From Methanobacteriota archaeon (GTDB lineage: Archaea > Thermoplasmatota > Thermoplasmata > UBA10834): 64,000 nucleotides of DNA. The notes under the pieces are model-generated. The model saw nothing but the letters and a program-made list of their open reading frames with translations, was not told the origin of the DNA and ran no database searches. This document shows positions 19,425 through 30,018 of this stretch, in pieces; position 1 is the stretch's first letter, and every line of letters begins with the position of its first letter. The position numbers and the translations under genes are program-made. The DNA is taken from NCBI GenBank assembly GCA_020725925.1, contig DYTN01000001.1, positions 1 through 64,000 of the forward strand, read 5' to 3'.

Positions 19425-20633
19425 TTGAGAGCCAAGGCGTTAGTGGTGTCTCTGCTTATGATCATGTTCGCTGCGAGCGCGTTCGTTCCGATGGTCGGAG
19501 CCGCTCCTCCGTCGAAGGCTCAGTGGCGCTACCTGCTATATTTGGACGCTGACAACAACCTCGACATATCCACCGGACAGTGGCACGAACCGCTCGTCGA
19601 GGACGACTTCGGCGAGCTGATGTCCGTCGGATCGACTGATGAAGTCGTCTGCTACGTGTTCGTGGACAGATGGACCGGTCCCGCAAACCTGTTCAAGGTC
19701 CACAAGGGTTGGATGGAGGAGATGACGGGTTTCGCCCTGAACGGAAAGGAGGCCAACATGGGCGATCCTGCGACGTTCAGGAGCTTCGTCCAGTACACCT
19801 TCAAGGCGACGTCGGCCGAGCACACTGTGCTCATGTTCTGGAATCATGGCAGCCCGGTCTACGTCGCATGGGATGACAATGGTCCCGCGCCTGGCGTTTC
19901 GGACATATTGACCCACTGGGAGGTCTTCGAAGCCCTCAAGGGGTACAGGGTCGATGTGATAGGCACGGACGAGTGCCTCGTGTGTCAGGTGGAGGTCGCC
20001 TACGAATACGCAACGAGCGGGCTCGATTGCGATTACCTACTCGCGAGTGAGACCTGGACTGGCTGGAGGGGGTACCCGTACGACCAGACTTTGGGCGCTC
20101 TCGTGGGCAATCCCACCATGACCCCGCGCGAGGCTGCCATTATGTTCATCGAGGAGGTCGACGCCCTGCTAAGGCAACCGCCGCACATGGGCGAGGAGGT
20201 CAACTGCCACGCCGCCGTTGACCTGGCTATGATGCGACCGCTGGCATCATCCTTCGGCGACCTCTGCAGTGTCGTTGCATCGGACATGAAAGCCAATGCA
20301 GCTCTCGTCTCGAAGGCGCGAGGTCAGGCGTCCTATGCGTACGCTGCGGGTTCGATCAACCGCGTGGACATGCGGCAGTTCGTGACGAGCCTTGGGGAGA
20401 TGACCAAGTCAAAGGACATCAAGCGCGAATGCGCCGAGGCGCTCGCCGCGTTCGATGCGGCGGTGATTGCGCTGCAGGCAACGAACGCGCTCGATCATCA
20501 GGTGGGCGGGCTTGGGCTGTGCTTCCCGAACCACGCGTGGGAGATCCCGAGCTACTACGCGGACTATGCGTTCCCGGAGCTGAGCTGGATGGCCTTCCTC
20601 GAGGCGTACTGGTACGCTTGCGGGGCCGCGTAG
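19425..20633 (+). CDS. Secreted clostripain-family (C11) cysteine peptidase-like protein
   Basis: Signal peptide; YLLYLDADNNLD, MFWNHGSP, GTDECLVCQVEVAYEY. Confidence 0.75.
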   Translation: MRAKALVVSLLMIMFAASAFVPMVGAAPPSKAQWRYLLYLDADNNLDISTGQWHEPLVEDDFGELMSVGSTDEVVCYVFVDRWTGPANLFKVHKGWMEEMTGFALNGKEANMGDPATFRSFVQYTFKATSAEHTVLMFWNHGSPVYVAWDDNGPAPGVSDILTHWEVFEALKGYRVDVIGTDECLVCQVEVAYEYATSGLDCDYLLASETWTGWRGYPYDQTLGALVGNPTMTPREAAIMFIEEVDALLRQPPHMGEEVNCHAAVDLAMMRPLASSFGDLCSVVASDMKANAALVSKARGQASYAYAAGSINRVDMRQFVTSLGEMTKSKDIKRECAEALAAFDAAVIALQATNALDHQVGGLGLCFPNHAWEIPSYYADYAFPELSWMAFLEAYWYACGAA

Positions 20634-20718
20634 GCGGCGAGCGGGCTTCTGGTCATCGTGTCGATGGGGGTCCCGAGCTTAGTTCTGGATTCGCCGGGGA
20701 CCGCAGCTGAAGTGGTCG

Positions 20719-21531
20719 TCATCGCGCGCCGTGCCAGAGCTCTCTCACGCTAGTGGCCTCCTCCTCCCTGAACTGGTTGGAGGCGATGCGGACTATTGTC
20801 TCCTCGTCCATGCCGTCCTTGTAGAGCTTGGCGTAGTTCAACAGGTTGCCCGTCGTCAGAACCGTCGACAATCTCCCCGATCTGTAAGCCTCCCTGGTCC
20901 TGTTGGCGAACTCGACGACAGCCCTCGCGAACCCGAAGCTCACGCCCGTCCTGTCGACGAGCAGGCTGGTCTCCGCGGCAGGGTCGAGCCATCCCATCCT
21001 GATGGTCTCAAACCTGCGCCTCAGGGCGGCGTTCATCTGGAACGTGCCTCCGTACGCGCTCTTCTCCGATGGATTCATCGATATGACGAGGTAGTGTCTG
21101 TCGGTCCTTCTCCGAACCTCACCTGTCTCCGATATTCTGACCATGCCCCGGAAATCCGCGAGGGATTCCAGCAGGGCCGTTATGCCTGGCGAGGCGTAGT
21201 TGAAGCCGTCCCAGTAGCACAGGACGCCGTCGTACAATCTGCCGTCTTCGTTCGCAACTCGTGCCGGATTCGTGTCCAGCCACTGCATGACGATTCCTTG
21301 TCTGAGTTCGCCGCTGTCCCCTGTGGGAGAGGGAGATGCGAGAAGCTCCGCCCTGGTCGTTTCTGCCGTAAGGCTGATTTCAAAGAGGAGGATGTTGTTG
21401 GTCTTGCAGTAGTGATGAACCAGCTGGGTCTTGCCGCACCCGGACTCGCCGATGAGGCACACATTGCCGACGTTCCTCAGCAGCTTGCCGAAGAGCTCGG
21501 CGTATCCCTTCTCGTCTAGATATGACATCAT
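20719..21531 (-). CDS. AAA+ ATPase (AAA_5/dynein-related, MoxR-like)
   Basis: Walker A GESGCGKTQ; Walker B region VLCYWDGFNYA; sensor ISMNPSEK; RRRF arginine finger region. Confidence 0.8.
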   Translation of the reverse strand: MMSYLDEKGYAELFGKLLRNVGNVCLIGESGCGKTQLVHHYCKTNNILLFEISLTAETTRAELLASPSPTGDSGELRQGIVMQWLDTNPARVANEDGRLYDGVLCYWDGFNYASPGITALLESLADFRGMVRISETGEVRRRTDRHYLVISMNPSEKSAYGGTFQMNAALRRRFETIRMGWLDPAAETSLLVDRTGVSFGFARAVVEFANRTREAYRSGRLSTVLTTGNLLNYAKLYKDGMDEETIVRIASNQFREEEATSVRELWHGAR

Positions 21532-21616
21532 CTTTTCTCCTGCGGTCGGTTCTGGGCGACGCGGAAAACTCCGCCCTTATAAGAACATGTCGCAAGCTGG
21601 ATTCGACACACGCCGG

Positions 21617-22030
21617 TCAGTCGATGACCCTAAGAGGCCTCTCGTTCCCCGCTCCGTCGAACGCCGCCCAGCTATCCCTGTCGAATGGGTTGCAGACGAT
21701 GATGTGTATCCAGCCGTATCTCCTGAACAGATCCAGGTCGGCGTCGGACGGGTAGCACTCACCAGACGGATGCGAGTGCACCGTGCCCACGACGGTGAAG
21801 TCAATCGGCAGGTTGTGGAGCCTGAAGATAGCGTGCCTCTCGCCAAGGATGGTGCCAGGGAGCAGGATCAGCTCGCGGATCACACCCTTCTCCGCCCTCA
21901 GGAAGGCCCCGAACTCCTCGGGGTACTGGGACTTGGACGCCTCCAGGATCATCCTCAGCGTTTTACGTTTGATACTCTTGATGTTCGCGCGCTCGTCCTT
22001 TGAGAAGTCGAACAGGGGCAATTCAGACAC
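21617..22030 (-). CDS. JAB/JAMM (Mov34/MPN) metallopeptidase
   Basis: HSHPSGECYPSDADLD matches HxHx7Sx2D. Confidence 0.85.
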   Translation of the reverse strand: MSELPLFDFSKDERANIKSIKRKTLRMILEASKSQYPEEFGAFLRAEKGVIRELILLPGTILGERHAIFRLHNLPIDFTVVGTVHSHPSGECYPSDADLDLFRRYGWIHIIVCNPFDRDSWAAFDGAGNERPLRVID

Positions 22031-22559
22031 CCTTCTCCATTCCTGCCCTCTCGGCGATGACGTCGAGGAATCCTGGGACGTAGCTGACGCTCAGCACGAG
22101 GTCCTCGACGGGCCTCTTGAGAAGCCTGCCGACGCGCGGCTGCCCGTCGAGCTCCAGCTTCACGAGGTTCGTGAAGGCCGACGTGACGAACAGGGCCTTC
22201 GTGATTGGGAAGTACCTCACCCCAATCCCCACCCTGAGCCCTCCCTTGTGGACCGAGGTCTCCTTGGCGCTCTTGATGTTCGAGTAGGGTATCGTCGCGT
22301 TGATGAGCAGGCCCATCCTCAGCCTGAGGCCCTTCTCGCCCGCCAGGTGGTGCGTGAACATCGGGGGCACGAGGAACAGGAACAGCAATGTGCCTATCAC
22401 GGGGGCCAGGACAAGCCATGCGGTCCTGAAGGTGCTCTCAGGGGACGAGTACGCGGCGTAGAAGACCCATGCGACTATCATCTCGAGCACGAGCGCCAGG
22501 ATGACGAACCAATGCTTCTGGTAGTCTATCCTCACGGGCTCTCTCTTCTTCGCGGGCAT
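22023..22559 (-). CDS. Hypothetical two-TM membrane protein
   Basis: TM pair; overlaps JAMM gene by 8 nt on the same strand. Confidence 0.65.
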   Translation of the reverse strand: MPAKKREPVRIDYQKHWFVILALVLEMIVAWVFYAAYSSPESTFRTAWLVLAPVIGTLLFLFLVPPMFTHHLAGEKGLRLRMGLLINATIPYSNIKSAKETSVHKGGLRVGIGVRYFPITKALFVTSAFTNLVKLELDGQPRVGRLLKRPVEDLVLSVSYVPGFLDVIAERAGMEKGV

Positions 22560-22572
22560 CGTGCTCCTCTGG

Positions 22573-23352
22573 TCAGTGCCTGTGCGCTGCGAAGGGCGCA
22601 GAGGCTATGAGCTTCTCCTCGAGGTTCCTGTAGAAGTCGTCCTTGAAGCTGACGAACTTGGCCTTCTTCTCCGATGCAGTGAACACGAGCTTCTCGTCGC
22701 CCCGGATCCTGAACTCAACCTGGCCGTCTATGACCATCGTGCACTCCTTGGGCTCTTTGATTGTGACGCTGATTTTGCTCTTCGCGGCGACGACGAGGGG
22801 CCTGGCGGCGAGCCTGAACGGCGCGATCGGAGCTATGACGAATGCCTCGACCCGCGGGTCTATGATGGACGAGCCGACGCTCATGGCGTAGCTGGTCGAG
22901 CCAGTGGGTGTGGCGAGGATTATGCCATCGGCCCTGATCTCGGTCGCCGGGGTGCCGTCAATGGATATCGCGAAGTCGCGCATCTTGGCTATGTGCGCCG
23001 TGTGGACCACTGCCTCGTTGGTCGCGTCCTCGAGCCTCCTGCCGTCCAGCACGGTCTTGAGCTTGAGGCGCTCGTCCACATGGTACTTGCCCTCAGAGAG
23101 CCTCTTGATTGCCCCTTTGACCTCGTCCGACTGTACCTCTGTGAGGAATCCGAGCACGCCCGCGTTGACCCCCATGACTGGCGCATCGTTCGCCTGGAGC
23201 GTGCGAAGGATGGTTCCGTCCCCGCCGACGGTTATCAGCACGTCGACCTTCATCTCGGAGATGGGGACGCCCTTCATGCCCATCGACTCCGCCATGTGGC
23301 TCTCGACGATGAAGTCCATCCCCTTGAGCGCCTCGAGCACCTTCTTCGCCAC
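22573..23352 (-). CDS. nadK: NAD kinase (ATP-NAD/polyphosphate-NAD kinase)
   Basis: VGGDGTILRTL, GFLTEV, TPTGSTSYAMSVG motifs; start may lie further upstream (VTGTPSLKNFKPV). Confidence 0.85.
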   Translation of the reverse strand: MAKKVLEALKGMDFIVESHMAESMGMKGVPISEMKVDVLITVGGDGTILRTLQANDAPVMGVNAGVLGFLTEVQSDEVKGAIKRLSEGKYHVDERLKLKTVLDGRRLEDATNEAVVHTAHIAKMRDFAISIDGTPATEIRADGIILATPTGSTSYAMSVGSSIIDPRVEAFVIAPIAPFRLAARPLVVAAKSKISVTIKEPKECTMVIDGQVEFRIRGDEKLVFTASEKKAKFVSFKDDFYRNLEEKLIASAPFAAHRH

Positions 23353-23390
23353 GGGCTTGAAGTTCTTCAGCGACGGGGTCCCAGTGACTC

Positions 23391-24170
23391 CTATCTTCGT
23401 AGTACCAACTCCTTGACCTTGGGGTCGCCGTAGGCCAGGAAGTTCTTCCTGTCCTGCAGGTCGAACCCCATATCGAGTTTGTTACCTTCAAGGTCTACTA
23501 TCTCGCCGCCCGCCTCGCGCAGGATGAGGCAGCTCGCGGCGATGTCAACGACCCTGATCATCCTGTTGAAGTTCGTGCAGTTCATGTAGTGCGCCTGGAC
23601 GGCCCCCTGCGCCACCAGGCACATCTCGAGGGAGGCGCAGCCCATCGTCCGAACCCGGCTCGCCAGCAGCTTGACCCTCTCGGACTCCGGGGCTGCGTCC
23701 ACACCGTCGAACATGATGAAGACCGCATCGTCCCTGATGTACTTCGAGACCGCAATCCTGTGGCCGTTGAGCTCACTTCCGCCTCCCCTCCGGGCATAGT
23801 ACGCATCTCCAGTGAATAGGTTCTTCACGAGTGCGTGCTCGCAGTCCGAGAGCCTGCTCTTGCCGATTGCTAGCGATACGGAGAAGAACGGGATGCCGCG
23901 TGTGCAGTTCAGCGTGCCGTCGATCGGGTCTATCACGAGGACCCTCTTGCTCCCTCTGTCGACGAAGCCCGCCTCCTCGCTGAGGACGTTGAGCTCGATC
24001 CCTTCCTCGTCGAGGTATCGGAGGACGACATCCTCGGCGTACTTGTCGACTTGCGAGGTCGCTGAGCCGCTCGCACCCCTTCCTACGGGCACATGCTTGT
24101 CGAAGCCCTTGGGTAGGTCTCTATATGCCGTGTAGACTGCGTTGGCTATCTTGGTCAGCTCGGCCTTCAC
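23391..24170 (-). CDS. Inositol monophosphatase/archaeal fructose-1,6-bisphosphatase family
   Basis: SEEAGF, VIDPIDGTLNCTRGIPFFSVSLA; paired with NAD kinase. Confidence 0.85.
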   Translation of the reverse strand: MKAELTKIANAVYTAYRDLPKGFDKHVPVGRGASGSATSQVDKYAEDVVLRYLDEEGIELNVLSEEAGFVDRGSKRVLVIDPIDGTLNCTRGIPFFSVSLAIGKSRLSDCEHALVKNLFTGDAYYARRGGGSELNGHRIAVSKYIRDDAVFIMFDGVDAAPESERVKLLASRVRTMGCASLEMCLVAQGAVQAHYMNCTNFNRMIRVVDIAASCLILREAGGEIVDLEGNKLDMGFDLQDRKNFLAYGDPKVKELVLRR

Positions 24171-24266
24171 GGCTCGAGTATCAGACGGTCCGTGTTATAT
24201 TACTTTGCCGCTGGCTTTCGACATCTTTTCAGTAAGGAACTAGGTCTCAGACCCAGGGGAACGCCC

Positions 24267-24536
24267 TCACTTCCTCCAGGCCGTCGTGCCTCCGATCGAT
24301 CTTGCGATGTTGCGGATGCTCCACTCGGTCTCTATCTCGAGGGCCAAGCGTCGGGCGAATTCGGGAGGCAGCCCGTTGTTGACCATCTCCCTCTCCGCCG
24401 TCGCAGACATCCGCTGAGCGCGCTTCTTCATCTTCAGGAAGGCCCAGCCGGTCCTGAATGTGACCCGGGGCATCATCAGCGTGATGGATGCGACCAGCTT
24501 TGGGATATCCTCCTTGGTCTCACTCCTCTCCGGCAT
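24267..24536 (-). CDS. Hypothetical protein
   Basis: Overlapping start with upstream ORF on same strand; reasonable codon usage. Confidence 0.5.
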   Translation of the reverse strand: MPERSETKEDIPKLVASITLMMPRVTFRTGWAFLKMKKRAQRMSATAEREMVNNGLPPEFARRLALEIETEWSIRNIARSIGGTTAWRK

Positions 24537-24807
24537 TCCTGCTGACACCGCCCGCGATGGCCGATGAGATTATCCCGCCCAGGCTGAAGCTCTTCATGTA
24601 TTGCTGGGTCATCTCGAAAGCCTGTTTGTCGTCCATTCCCGCCGCCTTCATCTGCTTGTAGAATTCCGATATCGATTTGGCGAGCGCCTCTGCGTTCTCT
24701 GTCTTGTACAGCATGTTGCTGATTGATTCAAGCAACTTCGGAATCTCGGTCGAGACGACCTGCAAGATCTCCTTCACCTCTTGCGCATCGTGCTTCTCCT
24801 CTGCCAT
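24520..24807 (-). CDS. Hypothetical helical protein
   Basis: MAEEKHDAQEVKEILQVVSTEIPKLLESISNMLYKTENAEALAKSISEFYKQMK... Confidence 0.55.
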   Translation of the reverse strand: MAEEKHDAQEVKEILQVVSTEIPKLLESISNMLYKTENAEALAKSISEFYKQMKAAGMDDKQAFEMTQQYMKSFSLGGIISSAIAGGVSRNAGEE

Positions 24808-24902
24808 TCTTGTTCACCTCTTCGCCCTGTCCGGGCTTTCTGTGAGAGACCATGCGCGGTGCCAGTACTTAAGCGAAGTGAGCATTTGTGACCACATCAG
24901 GG

Positions 24903-25373
24903 TCACTCCTGCCTCTTGGCCGGACCGAGACCCAGCAGTTCGTACCACGTGTCGACGTACTGCTCCGTCAACCAGTAGTCCTTCGACTTCGGGGAACCTT
25001 TGGCCCTCACAACTCCCTTCGCCTCCAGCTCCTTCAATCGCTCTCTGACTATGCGCCTCGAGGAGGTCCCGCGGAGCTCCTTGAGCTTCTCGGCTATCTG
25101 GGATATGTTCTGTCCGTCGCGCTCGAAGAGCACCTTGACTATGTCTCTCGAGATGGAGTCCTTGACCCCTGGGATGAGGAGGTCGGGCGAGATGGCGCCG
25201 TAGCGCTGGTACAGCCCGAGCATTCGGAAGTAGCTCGATGATATCTTCTGGAACCTCTCGATGTAATCGAGGAGCTGCGAGTACGGCTCCGAGACCTTGC
25301 TCACGGCCTCTTCGACGCTCTCCATCTTCTCGGAGAGCGCCTTGATCTGCTTCTCCAGCCCCTCGTCCGCCAT
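24903..25373 (-). CDS. Winged-helix transcriptional regulator
   Basis: ISQIAEKLKELRGTSSRRIVRERLKELEAKGVVRAKG wHTH pattern. Confidence 0.6.
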   Translation of the reverse strand: MADEGLEKQIKALSEKMESVEEAVSKVSEPYSQLLDYIERFQKISSSYFRMLGLYQRYGAISPDLLIPGVKDSISRDIVKVLFERDGQNISQIAEKLKELRGTSSRRIVRERLKELEAKGVVRAKGSPKSKDYWLTEQYVDTWYELLGLGPAKRQE

Positions 25374-25433
25374 GAGGTGCTCAATGGCCTCGGACGTATA
25401 GTTCTTTATTCTGGTGAGCGTTCGGCCTGTTGC

Positions 25434-26099
25434 ATGTTGCCTGACATAGCGGCCGTCAAGGGGCTGCGGAGCGTCTACTCAGACGGGCACACGTTGTACA
25501 CCATCAACGCGTCGCCGGGCAGGACCGTCTACGGCGAGCGGCTCGAGCGAGGCGAGGGCGTGGAGTTCAGAGCGTGGAACCCCACGAGATCGAAGCTGGC
25601 TGCACTGATACTCCTTGGCTGCAGGGACCTACGCCTTGACGACAGCACGAAGGTGCTCTATCTCGGGGCAGCCTCGGGGACGACCGCTTCACACGTTTCC
25701 GACATTGTCGTCAACGGGTGCGTGTTCTGCGTCGAGGTGTCCGAGAGGTCCTTCAGGGACCTCGTGGCCGTGTGCGAGTCGAGGAAGAACATGATACCGA
25801 TTCTCGCGGACGCAAACCAGCCGGAGGAGTACGCGCACATGATCGAGGGCGTGGAGTTCGTGTATCAGGACATCGCCCAGAGGAACCAGGTGGACATATT
25901 CGTAAGGAACATGGCAGCGTTCGAGGCCGAACACGGGATACTCATGCTCAAGTCCAGGAGCATCGACGTCAACCGGAGGCCGAGGGACGTGTACTCCGAC
26001 GTGAAGCGCTCGCTCTCGTCGAAGCTCCTCAAGGTCAGAGAGGTCGTCGAGCTCGACAGGTTCGCCAAGGACCACGCGGCGTTCGTCGTGGAGGCGTAG
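25434..26099 (+). CDS. flpA: Fibrillarin-like rRNA/tRNA 2'-O-methyltransferase
   Basis: TLYTINASPGRTVYGERL, WNPTRSKLAA, VLYLGAASGTTASHVSDIV, VYQDIAQRNQVDIF, MLKSRSID. Confidence 0.92.
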   Translation: MLPDIAAVKGLRSVYSDGHTLYTINASPGRTVYGERLERGEGVEFRAWNPTRSKLAALILLGCRDLRLDDSTKVLYLGAASGTTASHVSDIVVNGCVFCVEVSERSFRDLVAVCESRKNMIPILADANQPEEYAHMIEGVEFVYQDIAQRNQVDIFVRNMAAFEAEHGILMLKSRSIDVNRRPRDVYSDVKRSLSSKLLKVREVVELDRFAKDHAAFVVEA

Positions 26100-26101
26100 G
26101 T

Positions 26102-26530
26102 TTGCCGGAACGGTTCGTCTACGTCATCGCCTTCAGGGGCGACGAGTTCGTAATGGTCCGGCACAGGGACAGGGCGTGGGAGATGCCCGGGGGAAGGGTG
26201 CTCGAGGGCGAGGTGCACGAGGACGCTGCGCGCAGGGAGTTCCTCGAGGAGACGGGCATGCGCGTGCGCATCATCGGGGAGGTCAGAAATGATGTCGAGG
26301 GGGGAAAGGTCTTCGCAGGCATTGCGGAGGGTTCAGGATCGGGCAGTCCGTCGGAGGAGAGCATAGTCGAGGTGCGAGGATTCTCCGAGCTTCCGGACGC
26401 TCTTTCCTTCCCTCTGGTCGAGTACGAGTCCATGCTGGAGCAGGCAAAACGCATGGTGGAAACCTTTAAAAGGGCGGAGCATATAGACGCCACTGCCTCG
26501 CCACTGACCAGAACGAATCGGAGTAGATAG
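26102..26530 (+). CDS. Nudix hydrolase
   Basis: Nudix box GGRVLEGEVHEDAARREFLEETGM; TTG start at 26102. Confidence 0.85.
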   Translation: MPERFVYVIAFRGDEFVMVRHRDRAWEMPGGRVLEGEVHEDAARREFLEETGMRVRIIGEVRNDVEGGKVFAGIAEGSGSGSPSEESIVEVRGFSELPDALSFPLVEYESMLEQAKRMVETFKRAEHIDATASPLTRTNRSR

Positions 26531-26533
26531 GCA

Positions 26534-26989
26534 ATGTCAAGGATGCATTCGAAGAGGAAGGGATCCTCGGGATCGAGGAGGCCGATGGTGACGGAGAACC
26601 CCAAGTGGGTCCCGCTCTCGGCAGAGGAGGTCAAGGACCTCGTGGCGAAGCTCGCGGGCGATGGCATGTCGCCGGCGAAGATAGGCCTGGTCCTGAGGGA
26701 CCAATACGCCGTGCCGGACGTCAGGCTCGCGGCCGGCAAGAACATGAAGGATATTCTGGCGGAAAAGGGTGTCAAGTTCGAGCTGCCCGAGGACCTGCAG
26801 GCGCTGATGAAGCGCGCGGTCATGATGAGCACGCATGTGGGCAAGAACCCAAAGGACTTCCACAACCTCAGGGGGAGGCACCTCCTGGAGTCCAAGATCA
26901 GGCGCCTCGTGAAGTACTACAAGCGGGAAGGCGTAATCCCAGAGTCGTGGACTTACGCTCTGGACACCGCCGCACTGCAGGTCGAGTGA
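26534..26989 (+). CDS. rps15: 30S ribosomal protein S15
   Basis: MSRMHSKRKGSSGSRRP...NLRGRHLLESKIRRLVKYYKREGVIPESWTY. Confidence 0.95.
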   Translation: MSRMHSKRKGSSGSRRPMVTENPKWVPLSAEEVKDLVAKLAGDGMSPAKIGLVLRDQYAVPDVRLAAGKNMKDILAEKGVKFELPEDLQALMKRAVMMSTHVGKNPKDFHNLRGRHLLESKIRRLVKYYKREGVIPESWTYALDTAALQVE

Positions 26990-26996
26990 TGCGGCT

Positions 26997-28340
26997 ATGG
27001 TCGGGAGCATAGCCCTCCCGGACGAGTTCTCGAGCAGTCTGAAGCACGCGCTCAAGGTCGTCACTTCTGCGGAGCACGTCAGAATCGTGTCGCACTACGA
27101 TGCTGACGGGCTCGCGGCCGCCTCCATCATTTCTGGCGCGCTCGCGCGGGCGAAGAAGCGGTACCACCTCACGATCAGCAGGAGCCTCGACAACGCGATG
27201 ATCGAGTCGCTGGCGAAAGAGGGCAACGAGGCCATCTTGTTCCTAGACATGGGCTCCGGCCAGATTGACGGCCTCGAGACCCTGGACGCGAAGGTGGCCG
27301 CTCTGGACCACCACAAGCCAATCAGGAAGTCTAGGAAGGTCGTGCAGGCGAACCCGCACTTCTTCGGCATCGACGGCATGGGCGAGGCCTGCGCTTCTAG
27401 CCTGAGCCTCCTGACGGCCATCATGCTGGACCCGTGCAACTGGGACCTCTCCCCTATCGCCATCGCTGGTATCATCGGCGACAGGCAGCACATGGGTGGC
27501 ATGAAGGGCGTGAACCAGCAGATACTGGACTACGCCAGGGAGAAGGGGTTCGTGGAGACGCAGAAGGGCCTCAATCTGAAAGGGGCCTCGGTTGCCGACT
27601 CTATTGCGGACTCCGTCGACCCGTACTTCATTGGCCTTTCGGGAAGGCGCGAGAACGTGCTTGCGTTCCTCGAATCGATCCGGCTCAACCCTGACACGCC
27701 CATTGGCGCTCTGGACGAGCTGTACAGGCGGAAGCTCACGTCGATGCTCTCGCTCAGGCTCATGGGCCAGGGGTGCAGGCCGGAGACCGTCGAGGAGCTG
27801 GTGACGGAGATCCACTGGATCCCGACCATGAGCCTCAGCGCCGCAGATCTGGCCGATCTGCTAAACGCGTGCGGGAGGATGGAGCACGAGGGCCTCGGGG
27901 TTGCACTGTGCCTCGGCGACAAGGAGGCTCTCGAGATCGCGGGTGAGCTCCGGAGGGACTACAACCGCAGGATACTAGAGCGGCTCATGGCCATCGAGAG
28001 CGACGGCGTGAACCACATGAACCACATCCAGTATTTCGAAGCGCCAGACCCATCTCTGGCAGGCGCACAGTGCGGCCTCGCGATGCAATACATCCTAGAC
28101 CAGTCGAAGCCCACGCTCGCTCTCTCGAGGGTGAAGGGGAGCGTGAGGGTCTCGAGCAGGGGCACGAAGCACCTTGTCTCAAAGGGCCTCGACCTCTCCG
28201 CGGCCCTGAAGAAGGCCTCCGAGGGGGTCGGGGGCTCCGGGGGAGGCCATGCGGTCGCTGCTGGCGCGACGATTCCTGAGGGTAGGGAACAGGAGTTCCT
28301 GAACGCGGCGGACGAGCTGGTCGCACTCCAGCTCAGGTGA
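26997..28340 (+). CDS. DHH/DHHA1 family phosphoesterase (RecJ-like)
   Basis: SHYDADGLAAASI, DMGSG, LDHHKP, GSGGGHAVAAG. Confidence 0.88.
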   Translation: MVGSIALPDEFSSSLKHALKVVTSAEHVRIVSHYDADGLAAASIISGALARAKKRYHLTISRSLDNAMIESLAKEGNEAILFLDMGSGQIDGLETLDAKVAALDHHKPIRKSRKVVQANPHFFGIDGMGEACASSLSLLTAIMLDPCNWDLSPIAIAGIIGDRQHMGGMKGVNQQILDYAREKGFVETQKGLNLKGASVADSIADSVDPYFIGLSGRRENVLAFLESIRLNPDTPIGALDELYRRKLTSMLSLRLMGQGCRPETVEELVTEIHWIPTMSLSAADLADLLNACGRMEHEGLGVALCLGDKEALEIAGELRRDYNRRILERLMAIESDGVNHMNHIQYFEAPDPSLAGAQCGLAMQYILDQSKPTLALSRVKGSVRVSSRGTKHLVSKGLDLSAALKKASEGVGGSGGGHAVAAGATIPEGREQEFLNAADELVALQLR

Positions 28341-28426
28341 ACCACAGGGGCCATTCATTCTGTGTGCGCCTATGGCCCCAAATTGAATAGCCCACAGCAC
28401 GATTACCTGAATGCAGCGGAAGTGGG

Positions 28427-29727
<1,301 letters not shown>

Positions 29728-29772
29728 TTACCACTCCCTTGTCATCCGGGGTGTCAAGGACGGTGGTCTCAA

Positions 29773-29985
29773 TTGTCCTCGGAGACTCAGTCGGAGCGGA
29801 AGAAGATGGAGGTCCTGCGCTGGGCGTCACTGATCGGTGACTTTGTGGTCGCAATCGTCTTCGTCCTGTTCGCAGGAAGCATAGGTGACATCGCGTACGT
29901 CGTGGCGATCATCGTCGTGGCCCTGGGGTTCGCATACTTCATCCTGTGGCCGCGGCTGTTCCGCGTGACCTACGGGGGCGCTTGA
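29773..29985 (+). CDS. Small two-TM membrane protein
   Basis: LSSETQSERKKMEVLRWASLIGDFVVAIVFVLFAGSIGDIAYVVAIIVVALGFAYFILWPRLFRVTYGGA; alternative ATG at 29806. Confidence 0.55.
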   Translation: MSSETQSERKKMEVLRWASLIGDFVVAIVFVLFAGSIGDIAYVVAIIVVALGFAYFILWPRLFRVTYGGA

Positions 29986-30018
29986 AATCGCCTGCGCGAA
30001 CGAGCTTCGTTCGCGGTC

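Noticed and set aside
25718-26100. Upstream half of ORF 25718-26530
   Set aside because: Off-frame reading of fibrillarin; the Nudix gene starts at TTG 26102.
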